From contig JAPWDM010000015.1 of assembly GCA_035578155.1 (NCBI GenBank), positions 3,788,001 through 3,852,000 on the forward strand: a stretch of DNA of 64,000 nt, given 5' to 3'. Of the stretch, positions 1 through 11,765 are shown piece after piece. Both the position numbers and the translations under genes were made by a program. Source of the DNA: Brachynemurus nebulosus. Lineage: Eukaryota; Arthropoda; Insecta; Neuroptera; Myrmeleontidae. Numbering within the stretch: the first letter of the stretch is position 1; every line of letters starts with the position of its first letter. The notes under the pieces are model-generated. The model ran no database searches. It worked only from the letters and a program-made list of their open reading frames with translations, and had not been told where the DNA came from.

Positions 1-126
1 AAGCCGTTCCAAGAGAATGCATCACTTCAAGCACATATCCAAGAGGATTCTTCAATTCAAGTACAATACCAACCAAAAGCGCCGTCCCAAGAAGTCAAAC
101 TTCTATGGCCACCGCTTTCGTCTTAA
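1..126 (+). CDS. C-terminal tail of an LTR-retrotransposon polyprotein (partial)
   Basis: Frame 1 is open from the window edge to TAA at 124-126 and encodes a Gln/Pro-rich tail ending VKLLWPPLSS. No domain can be named from 41 residues. The reason for calling it a retrotransposon end is position: the stop is followed at once by a purine tract (127-140) and by a sequence with LTR-like features. The superfamily (gypsy or BEL/Pao) cannot be decided from this piece. Confidence 0.35.
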   Translation, partial: KPFQENASLQAHIQEDSSIQVQYQPKAPSQEVKLLWPPLSS

Positions 127-532
127 AGAGGGAGGAGTAATGGACACAACTTATGGACACCCTATATAATATCTTATCTAATATGTATCAGTTACCTAAC
201 ATTCTTTACATACCATTCACACATATATCATATTTCAATCATATGCTTATGTAATCACTTTATAATATCAATTACAGCTTATATCAGCTTTTAACTTTTT
301 ACTTCTAAGAATTGTTATTAGAAGCCTCATTTCTTAGTCAGCTAAATGCACTTTTCTAGAACATTACGAGATAGTATAAATACGAGCGTTTAAGTCAATT
401 TCAACGAGTTTAGTTTCGCTATTATTCCATTCAATTTCAAAGTTCGCTAGACGTGAGGTTTCTACGTTGTAACTTAGTGTGTAATTATTGAAATTTATAA
501 CAATCAAATATTTTATAATAAACATTGTAACA
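127..532 (+). mobile_element. Polypurine tract and probable 3' LTR
   Basis: A purine run AAAGAGGGAGGAG directly precedes TGGACACA (141), and the block closes with TTGTAACA (532), which fits TG...CA ends. Inside are a TATA box (TATAAATA near 375) and AATAAA-type signals near 517, the normal U3-R-U5 order. The matching 5' LTR lies outside the window, so the ends are inferred and not verified by comparison. Confidence 0.4.
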
Positions 533-544
533 AAACGAAAAATA

Positions 545-1465
545 AAATTTATTTTTTAGTTAGTTTAGTTACTTTAGATAATATACTTCGAGTTTGGTAT
601 AAAAACTAATTAGGTTAAGGTTATAGGTGGTGAGGTTAGTTAAGGTTAGGTTAGTTTAGTTAGTTTTGACAATATACTTCGACTGTGATATAAAAACTAA
701 TTAGGTAAAGGTTGTAGGTGGTGAGGTTAGTTAAGGTTAGGTTAATTTAGTTAGTTTAGATAATATAATTCGACTTTGGTATAAAAACTAATTAGGGTAA
801 GGTTATAGGTGGTGAGGCTAGTTAAGGACGTTAAGGTTAGGTTAGTTTAGTTAGTTTAGATAATATACTTCAAGTTTGGTATAAAAACTAATTAGGTTAA
901 GGTTATAGGCGGTGAGATTAGTTAAGGTTAGGTTAGTTTAGTTAGTTTTGACAATATACTTCGACTTTGATATAAAAACTAATTAGGTTGAGGTTATAGG
1001 GGGTGAGGTTAGTTAAGGTTAGGTTAGTTTTGTTAGTTTTGACAATGTACTTCGACTTTGACATAAAAACTAGGTGGTGAGGTTAGTTAAGGTTACCCTT
1101 TGCCCGAAGGTTAAGTTAGTTTTGACAACATACTTCGATTTTGACATAAAAACTAGGTGGTGAGGTTAGTTAAGGTTGCCCTTTGCTCGAAAGTTAGGTT
1201 AGTTTTGACAATATACTTCGATTTTTTATATAAAAACTAGGTAGTGAGTTTAGTTAAGGTTAGGTTAGTTTAGTTAGTTTTGATACTTCGACTTTGACAT
1301 AAAAACTAGGTGGTGAGGTTAGTTAAGGTTGCCCTTTGCTCGAAAGTTAGGTTAGTTTTGACAATATACTTCGATTTTTTATATAAAAAATACGTAGTGA
1401 GTTTAGTTAGGGTTACCCTTTGCCCGAAGGTTAGGTTAGTTTTGACAATATACTTTGTGATTAAA
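545..1465 (+). repeat. ~91 bp tandem repeat with TTAGG-like core
   Basis: About ten units. The marker AATATACTTCGA recurs at 581, 672, 763, 863, 954, 1045, 1128, 1211, ~1284, 1366 and 1449, so the period is 91 bp in the left part and about 83 bp on the right, where CCTTTGCCCGAAGG or CTTTGCTCGAA replaces part of the unit. Each unit carries GGTTAGTTAAGGTTAGGTTAG, degenerate multiples of the insect telomere motif TTAGG. No coding function; open frames in it are by-products of the periodicity. Confidence 0.8.
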
Positions 1466-1573
1466 TATAACGCAGAACAAAAACATAAGTATTTACAAGA
1501 TATTGCTACAGTTTTATCTTTGTAATTCAAGTTTAATATTTTAACAGAAGAATAAATAAATTAACTTTAAGGT

Positions 1574-1650
1574 TATTTTGTCGTTTGGTTATTTTGTCAT
1601 TCGGTTATTTTGTCTAAGGTTATTATGTCATTCGGTTATTTTGTCGCGGA
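1574..1650 (+). repeat. Short tandem repeat CATTCGGTTATTTTGT
   Basis: Five imperfect copies of GGTTATTTTGTCNTTC lie in a row between 1574 and 1650, with 16-18 bp period. No gene. Confidence 0.6.
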
Positions 1651-2705
1651 ACCGAGCAGTAATAATCAAATATGACAGTTGCAATAATTATTGTCCTAAT
1701 TATTTGCTACTGTTTATGTCGATTGTAGTTGTCATAATTTAAGTAATTTAAAAAATTGTAAAATTTGTTTTTATTTTAGGAAGCTGATGAGAGTAATTTC
1801 TTTATTTTCATATTTTATTCCCATTACATAAAGTAGGAACTTGAAGCAATTAATATATAAAAAAAGTAAAGGAATAGACCTTTTAGTTTCAAATGTAGCG
1901 TACCTTTCTCCATCTGTTTGACGTGTATGTAAATAATCCTAATAATTACACCTGACATCTTATGGTAGAACAAAATGACAAGCGCCAAAATTTCAAATTA
2001 TTTTAAAAATATTTTCTTGTTAATGGATATGGTAAAAGAGGAATACACGAATAAATTTTAAGGTAACGGAAAAAGAAATTTTATATTGTTAATTATTTAT
2101 AAAAACTAAATTATTATAAATTAATACTGTTAATATGCATAAAAAAGGATAACAAAATTTGCTGTGCTGGATTAAACGTAGAGTAGTGAACACGCATTGT
2201 TGTTTTTGTAATGTAATTTAATAACTCGAATGGACTATTGAATAACTAGAATAATGTAAACGATATGATTCAGTCCAACACTGGACTGGATTAACTCACT
2301 GGATTAGTGGACTGGAATAATTTGAATAGGCTATTAGTAATTATTTTTATATTTTATCTGCACTACATAAAGTATATATAAACTTGAAAAAATTACGATT
2401 AAAAGAAAGTACGGGAACAAACCTAAATATGTATTTAGTCCAGACAACTTCAGATTAGTTTGTTTTAAAGCATAATATACAACATATGCAATGACAACAA
2501 AACATCCATTTGATTTTATTCTTTTTTGTAAATATTATTGTACAAATATTAATTTAACTTTAAATTAATAATTTTTATTTATTTTTATTTGTTTGATAAT
2601 ATTAAGGTTATGTTTTTAAAAACTAAATAGTGTTAAAATTAAGTGATTAATTAGTTTTGTGTTAAACTTAATTTCAAGTGCTCTGACTGACATTTCAACT
2701 AACCA
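1651..2705. other. AT-rich stretch without recognisable gene
   Basis: No open frame with family resemblance. Around 2225-2340 the words GGACTGGATTAACTCACTGGATTAGTGGACTGGAATAA form short internal repeats. Otherwise nothing is seen. Confidence 0.5.
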
Positions 2706-2708
2706 ATA

Positions 2709-2995
2709 TTGAATATTCAATTTTACGAAAACTAAAGGTAAATCTCAATTTTTTACTAATTTTCATTCGTTTTGGTTCATGTTTAATACACGAAGCTAGA
2801 AATTTTTAAAACTTTTCGTGTATGCATGTTTTTTATACAATTTTAAGTGTATTTTACATATGAACGAATAAAATTTTTAATATTAAATTTTGCGAAAACT
2901 AAACGTCAGCGCCAATTTTAATACTAATTTTCGTTCGTTTTGGGTCATGTTTAATATATAAAACTAGAAATTTTCGCAATTTTTTTTGTGCACGT
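2709..2995 (+). repeat. Duplicated ~120 bp segment
   Basis: Copies at about 2709-2828 and 2879-2995 share ATTTTACGAAAACTAAA or its close variant, TTTTCATTCGTTTTGG and the block ending CTAGAAATTTT. The offset is about 170 bp and many substitutions separate them. Non-coding. Confidence 0.6.
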
Positions 2996-3814
2996 ATACT
3001 AGGAAATTTGCCCTATTTTGTTTTATTAGTAAAAAAAGACAAACGGCAGATAATGTTGGACTTTTGTAAATTTAAACTAGTCTATCGTAGTTATGAACGT
3101 ATGTAATTATATTATTTTAGAAACAGGGTAGATATTTTACTTTATAGTCCTTTTTATACATAAGTAATATATGTAGTATCGAACATGGCATGCATTTGTA
3201 TTGAAATATTACTATGTTCTACCAGCTAAAATTTTTCCATAAAACTATAGAGACATATTATTGAACAAAAAATGGTGAGTGTCGCTAACGTGTAAGTGCC
3301 AAAAAAAATTTACTTAAATTTAAAAATTAAAAAAAATTAGTATAATAACGGGATATAACGTTAATTTTTTTTTATTACTTTGCCTAAGGTGAGTACACAA
3401 TATATATTAAACTCAAATAAATCGGCTCAGTAACTTCGTCAAAAAAATTTTTTTTCAAAAATTTTTGTCTCTGTGTATTCATAAACTATTAGCCTCAGAG
3501 GGTTGAAATTTGGCAGGAATGCATCTGAGGCTAAGAAGTATTATTCCCTATAAAAACAATCAAGGGCCAAGGGCCGTTTTCCCTATCTTACCCGGCTATG
3601 CCCTTTGTGTAATGTTTCAAAAGATTTGAAATTCCTTTTTGAGAGTCGTTGTTTCCACAGTCATTTTTTTTTAAATTATTGCAACGACCTTTTCCGATAC
3701 TTTGAAAATATTTAAACCTTTATAACAATTCTGCACATCTATACCAGTTATTCCTAGTGGCCAACCAATGTAATAATATGAAACAGAACATTTTTTTATG
3801 TTTTTACAATTTTT
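2996..3814. other. No gene recognised
   Basis: AT-rich sequence with poly-A/T runs. A short stem (GCCTCAGA near 3493 pairing with TCTGAGGC near 3525) is the only structure seen. Confidence 0.45.
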
Positions 3815-3862
3815 GCCGCGACCCAGTGTCGGGTTGCGATCCACACTTTGGGAAACGCTCTT
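3815..3862 (-). mobile_element. hAT-type terminal-repeat-like sequence
   Basis: Read on the minus strand this begins GAGCGTTTCCCAAAGTGTGG and continues with GCAACCCGACACTGGGTCGCGG. That is the style of terminal inverted repeat of animal hAT elements. No partner repeat or 8 bp duplication was found nearby, so this is a relic call from pattern only. Confidence 0.35.
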
Positions 3863-4692
3863 ATATATCGTAATTTCTCTTGTTTGATTAATTTGTAATA
3901 TAAAAGGTTGTATAAAAAAATGGAATAAGTTACCGGGTACTATAGGATTAATTGCATTTTTATTTACAAATAACAAGTAAACTGTTTTGTTTTCTTTTGA
4001 AGTAAAACAATTTACGTCTTTGAACAAATGTATACTAGGTAGATTAGTATTATTTTTAACGAAATAAGTAAATTTATTGGTTGTCTGAATTGGTCGCACT
4101 ATATGGTAATAGTGTCATTTCACGTCAAGTGAGGCTGACCTTGAAATTCGATGTCAGCGGTTTTAACGAAATTTACAGATTATAATCTACTAGTGGTATG
4201 TAATCATTTACCACCCCAATTTCTTCCCTGTGCATTTTCCTTTACTGTAGAGTTAGTTACACATGACAATATTCTAGCTCAATTTTCTCAAATATTATAT
4301 ATCCTTCGATTTCGTTTAAACTTGGTACGTGTCTTATATATAAGGATTGCACTATATGTCCATAAGATAAAATCCGTCGGCAATCCAAATTTAGAGAAGT
4401 TACGGGGTGAGAACCAGTTACAGGGTGTTTAAATAGACTTATTTTGGATCTTTTTCAGTTTCAAAGAAAATTTTTTTGTCTAACTTAAAGTTGTAAATGC
4501 TTATTTTTATAATCTTTTGTTAAGTTAAACTTTTTATAGCAGTAATTTATTATTTAAGTTATTTATACGGTAATAATTGATTAAATCACAATATTCATAT
4601 GTAGTGTAAAATTAATCTTAAAGATAACTAGTTATAACTTACAATTATATAATAAGCGTTTTAAATGAAAAACAGTAATAAAATATTAAAAA

Positions 4693-6958
4693 TTATATTT
4701 TAATTATTGGAAAATTTTTTGTTTTTGTTGCTGAAGAATACATTTTCACTTGTATTTGAACATCAGACAGTGGTATAAACGAATGATATGTTCTAGTTCC
4801 TGGTATGTTTTTTAATTTAGAGTACACATGTGATAGCTGGTCTGTTTTGACTTCAACGGCGTTATTCTCTATATAAATAAAGTCAATATTGGGAAGATTT
4901 TTTACGGCCCAATCATACAGTTCTCTTGGAGTAGTGATGTGGTTGTCAGCTGGTGTTTGCAAACTAGCTCTAGTCGCCAGTCTTTTTATTGTTCCGGATA
5001 AGTCATCACAGGGACCTTTTCCATGGGATGTAGCGAAAAAATGCCACTCAGCTGAAACCGAAAACTATTTTTTATGTTGGCACAAGTTATAAAAGTTCTT
5101 TTTATTTTTATATTGTGCTGCTGCGCCATCACTAAAGTAGAATATTTTAGTCAGTTTTTCAAATTTGTTCATCGTGTTTTCATCGTCCATTTAAATATTG
5201 AGCCTATTCCTGATTTCGAGGCACCGGTGCTCAATATGAACGTTTTATTAAAATCCGGGTATTGTAAGATTGGTTTTTCAATCAATGCGTTTTTAAGTGA
5301 ATTTCTGTCCATTCAAACAACTTTCTGTCCATTCAAACTTTTTATCTGATTTTAAATATTCTATAAGTTTTTCTTGGAAACAATACACAGCAACAGTATT
5401 ATGCTTTAAACAGTCACTAATAACTACATAACTTGAGTGCTTCAACTCATTTTGATCTTTATAATAGCAGGCGAACGGATGTATTGATGCCTGATCATTC
5501 GTTCAATGGAAACCTTGAACTGCGTCCTGTATTGTGAATGAATAATTTTCTGCGAAATCACCAATCAGTATTGTTTCATCACTTTTAATTTCTTCTTTCT
5601 TTTTGTTTAAAAACGCACTCTGTTTCTTACATATAAAACCATGTAAGCGAAGTTCGAATAGAGAGTAAGAAAAAGTTTCAATCATCCACTTTCTGTTGTG
5701 ACATAAGTAAGTTACATTTATCCGTTGAAATCCACTGTTTATATTCCACCTTGTCTACGTGATTTTTCTCGAATATTTCTGTTAATTATGATTCAAAATT
5801 CGTCCCATTTATCAAATATTCAGAGCATTCATTATAGAAATAATTTTCTTCGGGTGCATTGCATGTTATCGCTTTTAAACAAGATGAATAATCTGGGTAC
5901 CTTTTGTGAGATAACTCATTTAGCTTACTTCCAGTTATCATCAGCTTTACGTTTTGATGTGTTTTACAAACACAAACTGAATGTGTACCTGGAGCTCCTG
6001 CCAATACACAATATTTAGGTCTTAACATACAAAATTTTGTAAAACCCACCTTAACTTTTGGGTGAGTTTCTTTAAAAATAGCGTAAATTTCTCTTAAATT
6101 CGCCAAAATTAAACGTTTTTGACACTGAGTTATTTTATCATCAATGATAACTGACTTAAAATTCTTTTTACCGGGGCATTATTCTGCTTATGTCATCATT
6201 TTCATAAAAAATTACGATAGTATCACAAACAGACTGTGGTAAATTCCTTCCCTGTTTCGCTACTATTTTGGAAAAATGCCTTGATCTTTTACAAGATTTC
6301 TGACTTGAATTAGCAGATTTTTGGATGCTTTGAATTCAGACTGAATCCTCTCATAAGTCCAGTCTTTTACAAAAATTGAAAGAATATCTATTTTATCCTG
6401 TTTTGAGGTGTTCTCTTGATGATATTTTTCTTTTAAATTTCGCATAACTAGAAAGTAATCCTGAGTATAATTTTCACTTACTTCTTCCTGTGTATTTCTA
6501 GATGTTGATGGTTGTGGGTTCTCTGGATCGAAACCTGGACTATCACCGTTGTCATTAGTTTCGATATTTGAATCGTTTTGTTCCAATTCTGCTCTTAAAT
6601 CAGAAGTCCAAACTGAAATTGTTTTACGACAGCGTGTACATAATTTTTTCCCGGGGATAAGCATAACTTTATCACGATGTTTCAAGGAATATGATAAACT
6701 AATTTCTCTTAAACCTTTAGAAATTTTACGACCTTGATGTTCTAACAAAAGATCACAACATTTTTTTTCTACCTTAGAATAATAAAAGAAATAACGGCTT
6801 TGATGATAAAAACAAATAGTGGTTGATTCTTGAAATTTGATACCAGAACGCATTTCAAAAACTTTTTGTTTTATTTCTGAAAAGTTCTTAATATATTTAT
6901 AGTTCAATTCTTCTGAACATCTCGAAACATCACAATATTCGAGTCCCACAGAACACAT
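4693..6958 (-). pseudogene. Broken ORF of a multi-copy arthropod element family (GTHSVCVC...HQN motif)
   Basis: Four collinear minus-strand pieces form one gene. 6263-6958 (231 aa, start at 6958) has a Cys-rich region and ends in a helix-turn-helix-like segment. 5786-6106 carries GTHSVCVCKTHQNVKLM. 5503-5685 carries GDFAENYSFTIQDAVQ. 4693-4962 is the C-terminal part, and the stretch just upstream in another frame contains FATSHGKGP. I recall such proteins as numerous uncharacterised copies in arthropod genomes and infer a DNA-transposon or domesticated-transposon origin; the enzyme class is not established. The gene is dead: frameshifts separate all pieces, and a gypsy RNase H fragment interrupts it near 5200-5345. 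Confidence 0.55.
5200..5345 (-). pseudogene. Ty3/gypsy RNase H fragment inside the preceding ORF
   Basis: On the minus strand a short frame reads LKNALIEKPILQYPDF and then TGASKSGIG, the typical start of the gypsy RNase H domain (linker after the RT thumb). It sits between parts of the unrelated element ORF that continue on either side. A 21 bp direct duplication (CTGTCCATTCAAACAACTTT-like) at about 5306-5340 lies at its upstream edge. No LTR is attached. Confidence 0.5.
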
Positions 6959-8039
6959 TTTAAAGAATTTTAATTGTAATTACCTATAAGTTTCTGAAAT
7001 AATTGTTCTTTTTACCCAGTAACGGTACACTAAATTAATCACAGTTTATTTTAGTTTTTATATTAAAAATGAACTAAATCCTGTAGGACTGATATGATGC
7101 ACACACTAACTGAACACTGAATTGGCAATTTGCTGTTCTATGAAACTTTTTATGTAACACTGACCTACAGATCTGATTGTGAACTCCAGACAGTTTTTTG
7201 AACACTGACTTTTTTACTTTAAGTCTTTATATTTATACAGAAAATTAAAATATATTTTTATACCCACCTTACAAACTTATGCATATCCCGTTATAAATGA
7301 TAATAAAGATCTTTCATAAAGGACATAGAAATAATGCCCCGTTATCTTTAAGGCATGATCTTTCTTACAAGGAATGTACTCCTTATGTGCTCAAAATGTT
7401 TATAATAGGGCAATAAACACCCTCATTGTATTTAACAATTCTGTCGGCAACCTCAAAGATTACTAATTTAGTTAGCATTACTTGCACTTATTTTGGACAT
7501 TAAGTTACAATACTATGCAAAATCTTATTTTACAATGTTTACCTAGTTCTAATTTCAAATTATTAATAACATTTATTAGAGTAATAAACAAAAAATATTT
7601 AAAATACTGGAATTTTTAAGCAAAATTATTAGATAATAAAAGTGAAATTATTTACACTATAAAAATTGATTTTGTTAAGTGTTTCTTCTTTGGAGTATTG
7701 TTCCACCAAAATTAGGTTATAAATTGAAAGACTACTACATTTGTTTTAAATCCAATATATAATATATATTTCGATCAATTATGATCTTTTCAAGGATCTA
7801 TAATTTTAAATATAAAAATATTAAATTTGTTAAAATTATGAAAGTTAAAAGAATGTACATACTTTGTTGTTCAATTCACTGTTGTGAATTATTGTCATTA
7901 TTAATGTCACTATTATTGTTATACATATTTTAGTAGTAAATGAGTAAAAATAATATAAAAAATACAAAATTTCAATTTCAAACTAATACAAAATAGAATT
8001 AAATAATTAAACTCGAAATAAGTAAATCATTACACACAC
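6959..8039. other. No gene recognised
   Basis: AT-rich DNA, probably the 5' flank of the element ORF that starts at 6958. Words such as TACCCAGTAACGG (7013) and CCCGTTAT (7278, 7340) recur near the other side of that ORF (3955, 4403), which might mark its ends, but I could not define terminal repeats. Confidence 0.4.
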
Positions 8040-8088
8040 AACACACACACACACACACACGCACACACACACGCACACACACACACGT
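8036..8088 (+). repeat. (CA)n microsatellite
   Basis: About 25 CA units interrupted by CG steps. Confidence 0.9.
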
Positions 8089-9131
8089 TGTAGGTATCGC
8101 TGGATGAGTATGCATATCCCACGTACAAATTACATTCAAAGTTTGTAACTATTAAGAACCAATTTTTGAATTTAAATTTTAATTAAAACAAAAACTGTAA
8201 AGATCATACCAGAAAATGTCAAATATAGAAATGTATTCATGTTAAAGGCATAGGAGCCATTATTTTTCCTTTTCTTTAATATCCTTTTATATTGAATAAA
8301 ATTGACTGACTGGTTCCAAACTATAACTGAACTATATCCGTTATTACGAACTGAATAAATAAATTTATTCGGTTGATAATACTAGTTTCTGATTGGCTAA
8401 TATGAAAGGTGAAATTATTTATTTATTTTTTATTTGTTTATTTATTTATTTATATTTTTGTTAAAATTTAGTGAAAATATCAATTTTGACTTTATAATCT
8501 CTTAGTTATCGCAATTGTTAAATTTTATTCATGTAAAATACATATATGTAAATATAATAATTTTTGAAATATTTATATTTAGTTATCTGACATCGAGATT
8601 TAAAATGGCAGTTAGAGAAATATTCGAAAAATGAAAAGGAAATATTTATAAAATAAGTTATTTCTTAATATGAAATACTTTTACATTAATATAATTCAGT
8701 AAAAGTATTTTAATAATGATATTTAATATAACTATACTCAAATAAAATATTATTTTAAATTCAATTAATAATTATAAATTTTAATGACAAGGTATTAAAT
8801 TAGGCAAAGATATACAAAGTTTAGTACATAAATATAACTAATTTTGCTTAAATTAATTCAAAATTTGGCAATTTAAGAACAATTTGTATTTATTTAATTT
8901 GAATAATTTGTTTGTGCAAATTATTCGTTACACGTTAACTGACTGAAGTTGAATGTCTTGATATACTATCAAAGGGAACAAGGAAATATTATAGATAGAG
9001 TACGTATATTGTATTCTAGTTAGAAATAATAAGTGTGGCAACTTATTCAAAACTAATTTTTACCACATTGGCTGTGTAGCGCATAAATACGCTACACTGT
9101 CTTATAGATGCGTTGCATTTAGAAAAAATTA
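8089..9131. other. No gene recognised
   Basis: AT-rich, with a TTTA-rich stretch near 8418-8455. No open frame or family resemblance was seen. Confidence 0.5.
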
Positions 9132-9591
9132 GGTCCGATTTACATTAACGCTCTGTTCTCACTCCGATATCACTCCGCTCCAGGTTCGATAAAATATTCT
9201 TACATAATAAACAATGAGTGTATTCACATCATCGCTCTGATATCGGTCCGATATCAGTCGCGGTTCGCTCCCGTTTCAATGCCACTCCAATATCAATACC
9301 ACTCAAGTAATATTTTATTGGAGCGATATCAGACTTGTTATGGCTTGTACCTATAGTGTAAACACTTTTTTGATTCCACTCCACTCCGCTTGCATTCAGT
9401 TGTTATGAAAAGATATTTGTATCGAACTCAGACCGAACTGGGAGTGTACCCAGAGTGGCATTATAATGTGAATAGAGAACGAATGGGTACCAGCATGATA
9501 TCAGCACTGTAATGTGAACACAACAAGATTATATCGAATCGGGAGCGTAATGATATCGGAGTGAGAGTGGAGTGATAATGTAAATCGGGCC
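9132..9591. mobile_element. MITE with ~60 bp imperfect terminal inverted repeats
   Basis: The left end GGTCCGATTTACATTA and the complement of the right end GGCCCGATTTACATTA match. Homology continues inward through repeated CACTCCGATATCA words on the left and their complement on the right. Length is 460 bp with no coding capacity, and GC is higher than the surroundings. The superfamily is unknown and no clean target duplication is visible. Confidence 0.65.
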
Positions 9592-9809
9592 ATAATCTTT
9601 TTAGCAGGAATCATCATTTTTCTGATTTTCGGAGTCGCATACCGTTTGAAAATTTATGTTTTGTGTTAATATTTCACCCAAAAGTTTATCGGATTTATTG
9701 TCAGACTCGATGGTTTTTGAAGATCTTAATGCAGCACTATTATCTTGTGTACATGCAATATTATTTTCAGATGACACAACAGTACCAAATGATCTGTAAA
9801 ACAACAAAA

Positions 9810-10610
9810 GGCAGACTGCTTTCTGTAGATCGATTTTGATTGAAAATATCAGATATGTCGTCTGTGATCAAGACTAGTAGATCTAAATTCAATATCAAAA
9901 AATTCAAAACACAATTTATAACTAGCTTAGTTATTACATTAAAATATTTTTTTTTGTGACTCTTGTATATCTCAGGAGCGGCGAAATTATTTAAAAAAGA
10001 AATTTCAATTTAGCACCTTAAATTAATAAAAAATCAACAACTGTAATGATCAGAGAATTATTCATATGTTAATAAAAAAAAGCACAGTAATAACTTTTAA
10101 GAACTTTAGTTAAAACTAACAAGGTATTACAATGATATAAAAATTTGAAATGAGCAAAATAATATCAAGTGCCAAATTTAGTTTCGTTCAGTTTAATTTG
10201 GCTTAGGTAAGCCATTTAATGTGATGTTAAATTATCAAAATAAATTAGTTTCAAATGTACAGAATGAAAAAAATTACATACAAATTATTTTTATTTAAAA
10301 TAATTAACAAAAAACAGTTAGGGTAAACGTACAAATTTTGGAGAAGAATTTGTTAAATAAATTGATTAACTGTTAAAGTTTAAATAAAACACTCTAAAGA
10401 AAGTTCAAAACACCGGGAAGAAAACATAAAAGTTAGTCTGAAGTTACGTAATCAATCTGGAAGATTCACCTAAGCGTTTCACTAAGGGATATAATTCAAA
10501 TAACACTTATCTCACGGTTCCAGAAGTTGAGAAAACGACTTGTGGCTGTTGGTAGATGTTGAATCTAAGCCGCGATCTCTGGAATGGTCATCCTTCCAAT
10601 CAATGAGTCT
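9810..10610. other. No gene recognised
   Basis: AT-rich non-coding sequence. Confidence 0.45.
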
Positions 10611-10960
10611 TTACAACACTAATGGAATTTCCCAATCCATAATATACTTAATGGCGTTGATTACTAATTCCAAATCACATAATTTCTTTGGTTGAAGTTC
10701 TTCGAGTCTACATTTGGTTTTAAGTTTTCCATATTTTTCTATAATCTGGTTCATCGGGAATCTTTTTTGCCATACTGTTTTTTGTTTAAACATGGATTCA
10801 ATTTTCTGTTTAAGTCCTTTGATGTCCCTGTTTGGAAGTTCTTTGTTAAGCTTGGTAAGAAAATCGCCCCCTGATCCTTGATACGCTGCAATCGATGTAA
10901 GTATTCTCTCACACCCAAAGGAGTAGAATGGTTCTTTTTTGTTTTTTCTTCAGTTTCCAT
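10611..10960 (-). pseudogene. Possible coding remnant or exon of unknown gene
   Basis: Two overlapping minus frames (10751-10960 and 10611-10793) give a protein-like composition that appears to continue from one frame into the other. The downstream frame stays open upstream of its first Met to roughly 10925, with alternating charged and hydrophobic residues (for example QKIESMFKQKTVWQKRF). It ends at a TAA at 10611. I do not recognise the family. It could be a host exon, a retroposed fragment or chance. Confidence 0.25.
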
Positions 10961-11052
10961 TGTAGTGTGTCACCTCACTAAACAGTTTCCTTGTATCTCC
11001 ACCCATACTTAGCTATACTTAGCTTTCTTTATCCATACCTGCCTTACACTAT

Positions 11053-11765
11053 CCATTGTGATGTCTCTCAACATTTTGTTGGCATTATTTGGTACAACAA
11101 ACTCCTGATGGAAGAAAAGGTCATAGGCTATGCCTCCCGTGCCTTATCTAAAAACGGAATAAACTTATCCGTCACCAAAAAAGATTTACTTGCTATCTTA
11201 TGGGCAAATTAATAAATTTCGCGACTATGTCGAAGCTACTCGTTTTACCGTGGTTATGAACCACTTCACTTTAAAATGGTCTCAGAGTTTGAAGAAGACC
11301 AGAATCCTTTTGGTCGCCTTGCACGTTGGAGTTTGCAGTTTTAATCTTATGATTTCGATAACATACATCGTAAAAGCTCCTCACACACCTTACCTGCTGG
11401 TTCGTCCCGTATCCCAACTGATATAAACTTGGTTGAGGTTAGTGATAATTACGTTGATTGCTGGTATCGGAAAATGCTATCTAATATCGAACGATTTCCT
11501 GATAGTTACTCCCACTGGAAGATAATGGATGGAAAATTGTATAAATTTTGTAGTCCGGTAAGTCCACTCAATATAAACGAAGATATGTTTTACTTGAACG
11601 TCATAACAGTGTACCTTCTGGTCACTTCAGTTGTTTCAAAACTCTCTGTCGTTTATCTCAAAATAATTATTGGCCAGGAATGCGTACCGATGTACTTCGA
11701 TACTGCCGTTCATGCCCAGTTGTTGTCAAGAATTTAACTTTACGTTGAAAATTAAACTTGTTTTG
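11053..11765 (+). pseudogene. Ty3/gypsy pol relic (RNase H to integrase zinc-binding domain)
   Basis: Three frames in order. 10991-11212 includes HCDVSQHFVGIIWY and IGYASRALSKNG (RNase H). 11190-11426 continues with FRDYVEATRFTVVMNHFTLKW, the gypsy RNase H tail. After 11429 come residues of the connection region, and near 11615-11730, in another frame, HFSCFKTLCRLSQNNYWPGM and a Cys-containing end (HHCC zinc-binding domain of integrase). At least three frameshifts. RT upstream and the integrase core downstream are absent. Confidence 0.7.

Noticed and set aside
1306..1530. Overlapping ORFs on both strands in the ~91 bp tandem repeat
   Set aside because: Frames stay open only because of the repeat composition; no protein resemblance.
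3671..4099. 142 aa minus ORF and 93 aa plus ORF (4151-4432)
   Set aside because: The minus frame runs through a hAT-type terminal sequence and both lack domain-like features; treated as chance frames.
9601..9807. 68 aa minus-strand ORF next to the MITE
   Set aside because: Polar, low-complexity sequence without family resemblance or gene context; could be chance.
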